Assembly: GCA_045648175.1 (NCBI GenBank)
Contig: JAZRNN010000081.1
Coordinates: 1-64,000, forward strand
Direction: 5' to 3'
Source of the DNA: SIG440 sp045648175
GTDB taxonomy: Bacteria > Bacillota > Clostridia > Monoglobales > Monoglobaceae
Length of the DNA stretch: 64,000 nt
The translations under genes were made by a program, and so were the position numbers. Position 1 is the first letter of the stretch, and each line of letters starts with the position of its first letter. The notes below the pieces were generated by a model, which had not been told where the DNA came from, did no database searches, and saw nothing but the letters and a program-made list of their open reading frames with translations. Of this stretch, positions 16,162 to 24,300 are shown piece by piece.

Positions 16162-16246
16162 AGAACACACAAACCGAGCCAAAGCCAAGGCTTAGGGATA
16201 CCCGAAGGTGTACTTGTGTACACCGGGAGGCGAGGTTTGTGCGTAG
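16162..16246. repeat. Structured palindromic element
   Basis: CACAAACC (16168-16175) pairs with GGTTTGTG (16234-16241). Inside, CCC...GGG (16201-16203, 16225-16227) encloses GGTGTAC-TTGT-GTACACC (16207-16224), and a third small pairing uses GCC/GGC. The result is a branched, cloverleaf-like fold without a coding frame. Its TAGGG-hairpin-GGCGAGG layout partly resembles the segment 19748-19856. It may be a small mobile or structured repeat; copies elsewhere in the genome cannot be checked here. Confidence 0.4.
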
Positions 16247-16265
16247 CAAAAAGACAATAAAAACA

Positions 16266-16293
16266 GAAAAATCGCATGAAAATGCGATTTTTC
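16266..16293. terminator. Bidirectional hairpin
   Basis: A perfect 12-bp stem GAAAAATCGCAT / ATGCGATTTTTC with a GAAA loop lies between the AraC and PHP remnants and could end transcription from either side. No other feature is evident in 16294-16389. Confidence 0.65.
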
Positions 16294-16389
16294 AACAGTT
16301 ATATTAGTTTTTAATAATAATGCACGGTAAATAGTTTTTGATTTTCCCGTCTTTTTGCGGTCTGGACTATTTTAACATCCCCTTTCTTT

Positions 16390-16869
16390 TTAAATAACGA
16401 ATTCACGTCCTGTCATCTTTGAAAGATGCTCGGCAAATCTTTCTGCATCTGTATTTAGTATTGCACTTTCGGGAATCCCTGCCTCAGTAAGATATTTCAC
16501 CGCAATATTGCACCATAATTCTGTATGAGCATCGATGTCCATTGGCACTGTTAAAACAGCGTGAATTGATGCAATTACCCATTCAAGCCTTGACAGGGTG
16601 TTTGCAGATACATCCAACTTACCTGTTTCATCCAGAATATTTGCCTCACAACCACGTAGAATATTTACACCCATGTATTCATCCGGCATAGCAGACCACA
16701 TACATTTAAAGTAAGTCTCCGACGGTGCGTCGGGCATTATTCCCGTATGGTCGGTCACTGCAAGAAACTTAAAACCCTTTCTTGCCGCTTCTTCTATATT
16801 CTCGATAACCGTAGAATGAGCATGCCCCGACATTATTGTATGGGTGTGGGTATCAGCTATAAATTTTAT
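16390..16869 (-). pseudogene. PHP-domain phosphoesterase remnant with in-frame deletion
   Basis: The protein reads KFIADTHTHTIMSGHAHSTV ... AVTDHTGIMPDAPS ... LRGCEANILD ... VIASIH, the metal-binding PHP motifs of the YcdX type. After HTELWCNIAV it jumps directly to KYLTEAGIPESAILNTDAER. About 80 residues holding the later metal ligands are missing compared with the intact paralogue at 59324-60064. The expected start codon (16869-16867), correctly spaced after AGGAGG, is ATA instead of ATG. Deletion plus start loss make it nonfunctional. Confidence 0.75.
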
Positions 16870-17728
16870 AAACTTCCTCCTATTCGATAAATCTCATCGG
16901 TTAAATCTCCGCAAGTCAGATGTACACTACCCTTTGTGCATCTTACGATAAGTTGAGCCTTACCATTAAAGAAATTAATCTCAGGTGCCTTTTCAGAATG
17001 ATGGCTGTTGGGATTTCCGTTGCCAACACCCAAAATTCTACCGACCTGACATTCAATACTGATTTTTTCGCAGTAATCGGGAACAACGCATCCCTTATCA
17101 TCCACTTCAGATAAATTTAAGATATGAGTGTCTTTACTGTCAGGCGATTCATCAACCACTTTAATGTGCGATACTTTGTCTGTTGTGACGCTTTCATCCT
17201 TAACCTGCATGTCTCCTCTCCTTGTAACAACGGATATGGTGCCTTCTTCATATTCTGCCATCCATTCACATCGTTTTTTGTCAAGAGCTATTGTTCCAAG
17301 GGATTTTCAGTTAAGGAATAATTCCGCCTCGTCGGCATTTGTATACGCACAAACACGAACGCTGTCTCCTATCTTCCAGTTCCAATGCGGAATTCAATAT
17401 ATACAGGTCTGTAAAGACCGGCGCCTTCATACCACCAACCTTCCCATCGTCTTGCATCAACATAAAGTGCAATGTTGTTTTCAGCACCGGGAAGTAGGTA
17501 GTCTCCGATTTCGCATGAAAATCTGTTGTAACCACTGACATTTCTTGCAACCTCAACACCATTTACGTGCACAACAGTTTTACCAAACATATCAAGTTCT
17601 TTAAGCGAGCCGCCTGCTTTTGATGTTTCATCAGACATCATTACTGGAATTTCTTCAACAACATCAATCTCTCCAAGATAAAATTTCCAACCATTTTTAA
17701 GCTCCAGATTATAATTCGCCGTGTCCAT
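16866..17728 (-). pseudogene. GH2 beta-galactosidase-like gene lacking its catalytic domain
   Basis: The N-terminal piece (17728-17369) is a GH2 sugar-binding domain: NGWKFYLGEIDVVEEIP, VVHVNGVEVARNVSGYNRF, ARRWEGWWYEGAGLYRPVYI. From about 17395 a different frame gives the C-terminal domain typical of such enzymes: WNWKIGDSVRVCAYTNADEAE, then LFLN and an in-frame TGA (17309-17307), then KSLG. It continues to VGNGNPNSHHSEKAP near the end. Several hundred residues including the catalytic barrel are gone. Deletion, frame change and stop show clear decay. Confidence 0.8.
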
Positions 17729-18008
17729 TCATCCATACCTCTCTGTAAGAAATCTGTGGCGAAACATAATGTTCCCAATGGATTTCTTTAGGGCTGTTGC
17801 CAACATATTCTGACTGTTTACCAATAATCTGGTTAAGTCCATTTTTCTTAAGTCTTACAAACGCATAAAGAGGGTCTTTGTACGGAACAATGTGCGTCAA
17901 ATCTCCGTAATGTTCCTCCACCTCTTTATTCTTTGATGAATAGTTGGTGTCAAGCACGATAAAATGATAATTGCCGTAGTCAAAGCTGTAGTACTTTTCT
18001 TTTTGAAT
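17709..18008 (-). pseudogene. Metallophosphoesterase C-terminal remnant
   Basis: The frame starts in mid-domain with YYSFDYGNYHFIVLDTNYSS, a motif of calcineurin-like phosphoesterases. It continues to an end that overlaps the start of the GH2 remnant by 20 bases (REVWMNGHGEL). The N-terminal metal-binding half is missing and a stop lies just upstream. With the GH2 and PHP remnants it forms a decayed same-strand operon. Confidence 0.65.
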
Positions 18009-18166
18009 ATATATTTATTTGTTATTTTTGTGGATTTTCTTAATTTGTAAAATTAAAATAGTGCTTAAATCCCCTTGCTTATGTGGTTGACCATATATTG
18101 TGTATAACTCCTAAATTTACCACTAAATTTTGTGCATCTGTTCTTTCGACAATTTTCTCAAAGTTA

Positions 18167-18195
18167 TTTACAAAAATTTTTTGATATGTTATACT
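18167..18195 (+). promoter_or_regulatory. Promoter of the uracil permease gene
   Basis: TTTACA (18167-18172), 17-bp spacer, TATACT (18190-18195); the coding start is 38 bases further. The AT-rich stretch 18009-18166 shows no clear riboswitch or other feature. Confidence 0.65.
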
Positions 18196-18233
18196 CAAAG
18201 AGATAAAAAAATTTTTCAAAGGAGAGATTCCCA

Positions 18234-19607
18234 ATGAAACTAATCTACAACATTGATGATAAGCCCAAATTTGGTCAGCTTATTATCTTTGCCATTCAGC
18301 AGTTGCTGGCAATTATGGCGGCAACACTTGTTGTTCCTGTTATTATTAACAGTACATGCGGTTCTACAATGAGCTCTGCTGCAGCACTTTTTGGTGCAGG
18401 TGCAGGTACCCTTGTTTACATTCTTTTCACAAGCAAAAAGAGTCCCGTGTTCCTTGGCTCGTCATTTGCATTTATTGCTTCAATGTGTGCAGCATTTGCA
18501 GGTGGTGTATCAATGGCACTTGGATACCTTGGTCTAATTATCGGTGCTATTTTTGCAGGTCTTGTTTATGTAATTATTGCTCTGGTTGTTAAGGCTGTAG
18601 GTGTTAAATGGATAAGCAAACTTATGCCGGCAATTGTTATCGGACCTACCGTTGCTATCATAGGTCTTTCTCTTGCAGGTAATGCCATTGGCGATGTACT
18701 TAAGGGTAATGTTGTAAATGCTGAAAATATTCAGCTTGCTTCACCTTTTGTATGCTTGATTTGTGCTTTGGTAACATTATTCACAACGATGGTTTGCTCA
18801 ACCTTCGGCAAAAAAATGGCACGTCTTATCCCCTTTATTTTGGGTATACTTGCCGGATATGTTGTAGCTTTGGTATTTACACTTATCGGTAACGCCGCAG
18901 GCATTGATTCACTTAAGGTTCTTAGCTTTGATGCATTCAAAGCACTTGTTGATGGCGGTGTAAGTCTTTCTACATTTGTTTCGGTTCCTGATTTCACCTT
19001 CCTTACAGCATTTAAGGGTTTGGGTGAACTTAATGGTTCGTATATAGCAACACTTGCAGTTGCGTATGTGCCTGTTGCATTTGTTGTTTTTGCAGAGCAC
19101 ATTGCCGACCATAAAAACATTTCTTCAATTATTGAAAAAGACCTACTCGAAGAACCCGGTCTTCACAGAACACTCCTTGGCGACGGTATTGGTTCAATGG
19201 TAGGTTCAATATTTGGTGGTTGTCCTAACACAACATACGGCGAATCTGTTGGATGTGTAGCTATCACAAGAAACGCATCTGTACTTACCATTATGACAGC
19301 AGCAATACTCGCAATAGTTATTTCATTTATTTCTCCCTTTATAGCATTTGTAAACTCTATTCCTTCTTGCGTAATGGGTGGTGTATGCATGGCACTTTAT
19401 GGTTTTATCGCAGTAAGCGGTCTTAAGATGTTTAAGCATATAGACCTTGAGGATAACAGAAATCTTTTTGTTGCCAGCGTAATTCTTATTGCAGGCATCG
19501 GTGGTCTTACACTTACCTTTGGTAAGGTTACTCTTACACCTGTTGCATGTGCACTTATTCTTGGTATTATTACAAACCTTATTCTTTCAAGAAAAAACAA
19601 TAACTAA
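18234..19607 (+). CDS. Uracil/xanthine permease, NCS2 family
   Basis: 457 residues with about 14 membrane segments. NCS2 signatures are FAIQQLLAIMAATLVVPVII at the N-terminus, the substrate-site region VVFAEHIADHKNISSII near 290, and SIFGGCPNTTYGESVG near 325. This subfamily (UraA/PyrP type) imports uracil with protons or sodium; xanthine cannot be excluded. The ATG follows AAAGGAGAGA. It is a single-gene unit with its own promoter and terminator, and no PyrR-binding leader was recognised. Confidence 0.9.
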   Translation: MKLIYNIDDKPKFGQLIIFAIQQLLAIMAATLVVPVIINSTCGSTMSSAAALFGAGAGTLVYILFTSKKSPVFLGSSFAFIASMCAAFAGGVSMALGYLGLIIGAIFAGLVYVIIALVVKAVGVKWISKLMPAIVIGPTVAIIGLSLAGNAIGDVLKGNVVNAENIQLASPFVCLICALVTLFTTMVCSTFGKKMARLIPFILGILAGYVVALVFTLIGNAAGIDSLKVLSFDAFKALVDGGVSLSTFVSVPDFTFLTAFKGLGELNGSYIATLAVAYVPVAFVVFAEHIADHKNISSIIEKDLLEEPGLHRTLLGDGIGSMVGSIFGGCPNTTYGESVGCVAITRNASVLTIMTAAILAIVISFISPFIAFVNSIPSCVMGGVCMALYGFIAVSGLKMFKHIDLEDNRNLFVASVILIAGIGGLTLTFGKVTLTPVACALILGIITNLILSRKNNN

Positions 19608-19626
19608 TGAAAGATAAATAATTCAC

Positions 19627-19662
19627 GAAAGCTCCCATTGACTTTTGTCGATGGGAGCTTTC
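19627..19662 (+). terminator. Terminator of the permease gene
   Basis: GAAAGCTCCCAT and ATGGGAGCTTTC pair, extended by GAC/GTC around a TTTT loop, followed by TTTCTTT. Confidence 0.8.
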
Positions 19663-19688
19663 TTTGGCTTGGTACCTTTAGGCGTAGA

Positions 19689-19747
19689 AAAACAAAAAAG
19701 CTTACCGAAAGTATCGATAAGCCTTAATGTCAATGGTGCGCCCGAAG
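19689..19747. repeat. Copy 1 of a 59-bp direct repeat (tRNA-Leu 3' end and trailer)
   Basis: This sequence is identical over 59 bp to 19857-19915, exactly 168 bp away. It contains the last bases of the tRNA-Leu gene (acceptor 3' strand, ACCA), its trailer and its terminator hairpin. It lies beyond the true terminator of the tRNA on the minus strand. A duplicated tRNA 3' end is what attachment-site pairs of integrative elements look like. Confidence 0.85.
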
Positions 19748-19856
19748 CCGGAGTGAAGCAAAACAATCCTGTGAATTGTTTTGCCACGTAGGGGTCTCTT
19801 CCAAAGAGAGCGAGCCTGATTGGCGAAGGTCGATTTGTAGGTAATATATTGTAGCT
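19748..19856. other. 109-bp structured segment between the two repeats
   Basis: It holds two clear hairpins, CAAAACAAT...ATTGTTTTG and TCTCTT-CCA-AAGAGA, followed by GCGAGCC. There is no coding frame. It could be the footprint of a lost element or a small structured insertion; the TAGGG-hairpin-GCGAG layout partly echoes 16162-16246. Confidence 0.4.
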
Positions 19857-19915
19857 AAAACAAAAAAGCTTACCGAAAGTATCGATAAGCCTTAATGTCA
19901 ATGGTGCGCCCGAAG
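19857..19915. repeat. Copy 2 of the 59-bp direct repeat (in place at tRNA-Leu)
   Basis: This copy is contiguous with the intact tRNA-Leu gene and includes the native terminator: GCTTATCGA and TTCGGTAAGC arms followed by TTTTTTG on the minus strand. Confidence 0.85.
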
Positions 19916-19985
19916 AGACTTGAACTCCCACGTCATTGACACTAGATCCTAAGTCTAGCGCGTCTGCCAATTCCGCCACGGGCGC
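19902..19985 (-). tRNA. tRNA-Leu (anticodon TAG)
   Basis: 84 bases, minus strand. Acceptor GCGCCCG pairs with CGGGCGC, discriminator A and CCA are encoded, the anticodon loop reads CTTAGGA (TAG), and there is a long variable arm as expected for tRNA-Leu. The T arm carries GTTCAAG. A promoter lies just upstream. Confidence 0.95.
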
Positions 19986-20002
19986 AAGTTATATCGCTAA
20001 TT

Positions 20003-20031
20003 ATTATATCAGCAAATAGTGCGTTTGTCAA
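20003..20031 (-). promoter_or_regulatory. Promoter of tRNA-Leu
   Basis: Minus-strand TTGACA (20031-20026), 17-bp spacer, TATAAT (20008-20003), a consensus match, 18 bases before the tRNA. Confidence 0.85.
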
Positions 20032-20093
20032 GGGAAATTTATTTAATTATTTAATCAAAACCATTTTGCAGTTTTGCTGCGTAGCTTTTTCTA

Positions 20094-20995
20094 TTAATGC
20101 GGCAAATCCTCCGCAAAAATAAATTCAAAGCTGTTTTCCTTCATTATCTTACCTATTATATAAATTTTTCCGCATAATCCGGTTGATAAGCATAATAATC
20201 AGAATAATAATACTGTTCATGATTTCCAATTCTCAAGTATTCCTGATTAACAAATTTTGAGAGTTCTTCATCTAGTATTTCTAATGGTATAAGATTCAAG
20301 CAGTTGTATATGACATACCAATTTGACTGTCTTTTATTGTTTTGATCTTTCCCATACAAGACATATATTCGTCTTCGGCAACATGATTATATGCACAAAG
20401 TGCTGTTGCTATTGCTTTATCCCGAGTCACCTTATTGTATACACCTGTTTCCTTTTTTCTGTTGTGCAAAAGTCTGAATTCGTGACCGTAAGGAATCGAT
20501 GCACTATTTCCTCCTTTTTACCGTAAGTTGCGTAAGCCACGCGAATTCCGTTATCAAAAATTGCCTGGATACCTTCACGACTGATAGGCGACCAATGAGG
20601 AACATCACTCAATGGAAAAGTTTTTTCACATGCAAAACGAATAACTTCATTTTTTATAAACTTGAAATTATCGTTCACTAAGCTGTAATCTTCATTTATA
20701 TAAGGGTAATCGGGCTATTCCTCTCTGGAATGAAATCCAAGCTTAAACCAATCTGATGCTACCTCACACTCTTTTTTATAGGCATCTGTCTATTAGACAG
20801 AGAAAACTCATCATTGCCATATCAAAATGAAGTTCTATAAAATATGTCAAACTGAACTTTTACTCCATACTCGTCATTGGCACGTTTGAGCATTGCCATA
20901 TATGCATTGTCAAAAAACGAAGCCGGCTTTTCCCTTGTTAAATCACAAAACACCCAAAAAACATCATCAACAAAAAACTGAACTTTCTTATTCAA
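20094..20995 (-). pseudogene. Decayed polysaccharide-deacetylase-like gene
   Basis: The reading switches between frames but stays recognisable: NKKVQFFVDDVFWVFCDLTR, then FDIFYRTSF and a stop, then a shift to ASDWFKLGFHSREE and a stop, then FKFIKNEVIRFACEKTF ... VPHWSPISREGIQAIFDNGI. It ends with HEQYYYSDYYAYQPDYAEK and ENSFEFIFAEDLPH. The motifs fit a clostridial family with a deacetylase-like barrel (VDDV, PHWSP). At least two stops and several frameshifts make it nonfunctional. Confidence 0.75.
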
Positions 20996-21070
20996 CTAAA
21001 TCAACTCCCAAATCAAAAGGTTTTTGTATCGCTTATTCCCGCAACACCTAATATAATGAATATATCTTAG
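20996..21070. other. Intergenic sequence
   Basis: AT-rich spacer before the hairpin array; nothing recognisable. Confidence 0.4.
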
Positions 21071-21240
21071 GGAAAAACACGTGATGTGTTTTTCCTCATC
21101 AAAACTATGTTTTGACGAGGAAATTTCATTGCAATTTCCCGATACTTCATTGCAACGAAGTCCTTGAAAATTATTTCACAAAATAATTTTCATTGTAGCA
21201 AAATATTTGCTGTTGAGAAATAGCGTGATTACGCTATTTT
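21071..21240. repeat. Array of seven consecutive small palindromes
   Basis: Seven hairpins follow each other with almost no gap. In order, the arms are GAAAAACAC/GTGTTTTTC, CTCATCAAAAC/GTTTTGACGAG, GAAATT/AATTTC, ACTTC/GAAGT, GAAAATTATTT/AAATAATTTTC, AGCAAA/TTTGCT and AAATAGCGT/ACGCTATTT. No frame is open across it. It ends 76 bases before the 3' end of the lyase gene, from which a separate terminator divides it. Spacers and arm sequences differ, so it is not a CRISPR array. Function unknown. Confidence 0.6.
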
Positions 21241-21269
21241 ACTGAAGGAGATTCGTTATTATATAAAAC

Positions 21270-21304
21270 AATATCCGGCGGATTTTTTCATCCGCCGGAT
21301 ATTT
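21270..21304 (-). terminator. Terminator of the heparinase-like gene
   Basis: AATATCCGGCGGA and TCCGCCGGATATT form a 13-bp stem with an 8-base loop, 12 bases after the stop at 21317. Confidence 0.8.
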
Positions 21305-21316
21305 GGTATCAACTAT

Positions 21317-24300
21317 TTATTTTTCATTGGATACAAACAATTCAGTTACAGATACCCAGACACCTTGGCTTGAACCATAGAAGCTTACTCTTACATATCG
21401 AGCCCTATTTCCAATATCAAACTGTTCTAACCCTGTGGTTGTACCGCTGTTGTGACCATTAAACACCTCGATATAATTTAAGCCGTCAACAGAGTATTCA
21501 ATCTTGAAGTTTTCTGTACGTTTGTCACCGCTTAGACAAGAAATATTGAGCTTAAGGTTGCCCTCAATAACGCTGCCCAAATCCATAATCACGTTGCCGC
21601 CTTGTTCGTCGGTCGCATACTTAGTTGCGAAGTCACCATCAAACAAGTTTGCCACGCCATTCTGAGTCTGCGGCTCTGATGAAACAGAGTATGTAAAAAT
21701 CGGAACTTGTTTGTCGCTGTGGAACTTTGCAGTGTTATTTATAGGACTTATAAGGAATGTATACTGTCCTACATTCACGCCATCCTTCTTAAGAATCAAG
21801 TTAGTAGCACCGGGAACCGTTGTTGCCTTGATTGTCTCAATCTGAACTTTTGAGTCAACAGCTACTGCTGCAATCTCGGGAATTTCAGATTTTTCAGTAA
21901 CAACAAGTACAGAATAGTTATACTTGTCGGGTTTAAAGGTGTCAAGTGGCTTTCCGTCAACCTTAACCGATGCAAGATTCTGACGGCTGACTTTTCCATT
22001 CTTCCACAAATCAAGTGAAACGCATTCGGGCACAGATGTATAGCCTTCAATATATGGCTGGAAGGCTACTGCCAACTTAAAGTTCTTAACATCTTTACCC
22101 TTCTCCGTTCTTACAGCAAGCTTTCTTGCATCACTAACGACATCACAAGCTTTACCATGAAGAATATAGAATGGGTCATCTTCACCGTATACAACGTTTG
22201 GTGTTTCAAAAGGAAGTTTTACAGATGTTCCGTAAGTTTCGTCAAATGCTGCAGGGAGAACCTCAAATCTGTAGTCACAATCATTAATAATTGTTGCCTT
22301 AATCTTCTGATTGTTTTGAGTAAGAATTGCAGACTTTCCGTCCTCAGCAACTTCGATTTTTGCATATGTGTGCATTGACCAAAGGAAATCTGTTGCGGTT
22401 TTCGCCTTGAAATCATCCTGAATCTCAATTGTATTACTTAACTTATCAAGCTTAACTCCACGAATAGCAGATTCATAAATATCATTTGTATCTGTCATAT
22501 CAAGCAATGCGTATGATACGGTCTCGCCAAATTCGGTTTTAATAAACTTTGATGTACCATTTGTCTTCATATCATATGATTTTGCAGACGAAGTCTTTTG
22601 AATATTTGTCTCCTGGCGATTTGCAATAACGGTGTTATGTCCTTCACCCTTGCTGCGGTAGTAGTGGCCTCCTGTGAAGGGATAGCCATCTGGCCAGAAT
22701 TCATTAACTCGTTTTTTGTTGTAATGACCAAGGTCACGCAAATTGTATTCGTCACGCGGCAAATCCATACCGAAACGAACACCGTTCATATCAAGCTGGA
22801 ACGAGCCTACGTCCATATGGCCGTGTGGGTCATTGTTTGCACCGCCGTGGAGAGCAACTGTTGTATCAGCAAGACTCCAACCTGTTTTCAAAACAACAGT
22901 AGAGTTGTTTTTGTTATATACGTCAGCATCATATACATCAAGTCCCTGCTTGTATTCTGCAGTGTCAAACACCCAGTTAGCAACATCTACAATAGAGCCT
23001 GACTGACCCATTTTATCTTTTCTGTACTGAGCAAGTGATTTGTTGTTAGTCTGATCGGCACAGAACATCATCAACGGGATTACAGCATCCTCAGGGTTAC
23101 CATCACCAAATGCGTAAGCAGTAGTTGCACCACGCATACGGAATGGGAATGTCGCTGTCTCGAGTACGCCGGAGATTTCAGTTCTGCCCCAATCGGTACC
23201 CATTGAAGTCTGTAATGCCTTGAATACCTGTGGTAATCTTGAGCCAGCATAACGCCAATATGAAATACCTTCTGCATATTCACCTTCAGGGAAGTATACG
23301 ATTGTTCCGCCCTCGGTTGCACGAAGAGCACCACGGATTACATCCTGGAAGTATTCAGGGTCTTCTTCATACATTGCAATAGCTGCCAGCAAAATTCCGC
23401 CGCTGGTTATAATAGGCTGATTTCCCTCGTCGTAAGCTATAGAATGATACCATGCGTGACCGTTACAGTTGTATGCATGAAGCGCGTGATCAAACACGTT
23501 ACGCTTGCACATTTCAACCATCAGTGTCTTTTCTTCCTGTGTCCAGTCAACCCAGTCAAATGCATGGGCAATGCCGTACATACCCTCACCGGTGCCAAGA
23601 GCAGAGTTTTGCTGCATATGCCAGTCAGGGAAGAGTTCCTGATCGTTTACGTGTGTAATATGACGCCACATTTCAGACTTGTACTCTGCTTTTTTAGCCT
23701 CGTCATCTGTAAGCATATAAGCGAATGCCAGAATTGACAAATATTCTCCTGTTGTGCCGATATATCCTGCACGTTTACCATCGTGAAGAACACGGGTAAC
23801 ACCAGGCTTGCCGATGGTTTTGTCTGCTGATACAAAAATGTTTTGTATTATAGACATAAGCTGTGCATCCGTTTTTGCACCTTCTTTAATGCGAGCCAAA
23901 GACTCGGGTGTGAACTCAATACGTGGATGCTGATTGTTGGGGCTGTATGTCTTTATAGCAGTATCAAGTTGTTCATCTGAAGGTCTGTCAAAAAGACACA
24001 TTCTTAAGATTCGGTTGTAAATATTTTCTTCAAGTGTAACTCTGCTTGCGGATAAAACTTCAGTGCCTCCTGCGGTAAAGGGCATATGCCAGTTAAATTC
24101 TGCTGGCTCGTCAAACCACAAAAGGTCATTTTGGAGTGTATATTTCACGCCAAGGAAGCCAAGCAAGTCATCAATATGCATATAAGAATAGCTTCCATTT
24201 AATACTGCAGGAGTACGTAATATTTTGGCAAAGCCATTAACATAACAGTTGTTCTTGCCGATAACTATGTTCATAGTTTTACCATTATGTGCAACTATTG

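Noticed and set aside
18009..18166. PyrR-binding leader or purine riboswitch before the uracil permease
   Set aside because: The segment is AT-rich without the expected conserved core or a terminator/antiterminator pair.
21071..21240. CRISPR array
   Set aside because: The palindromes differ from each other in sequence and length and are nearly contiguous, without equal spacers; no cas genes are nearby.
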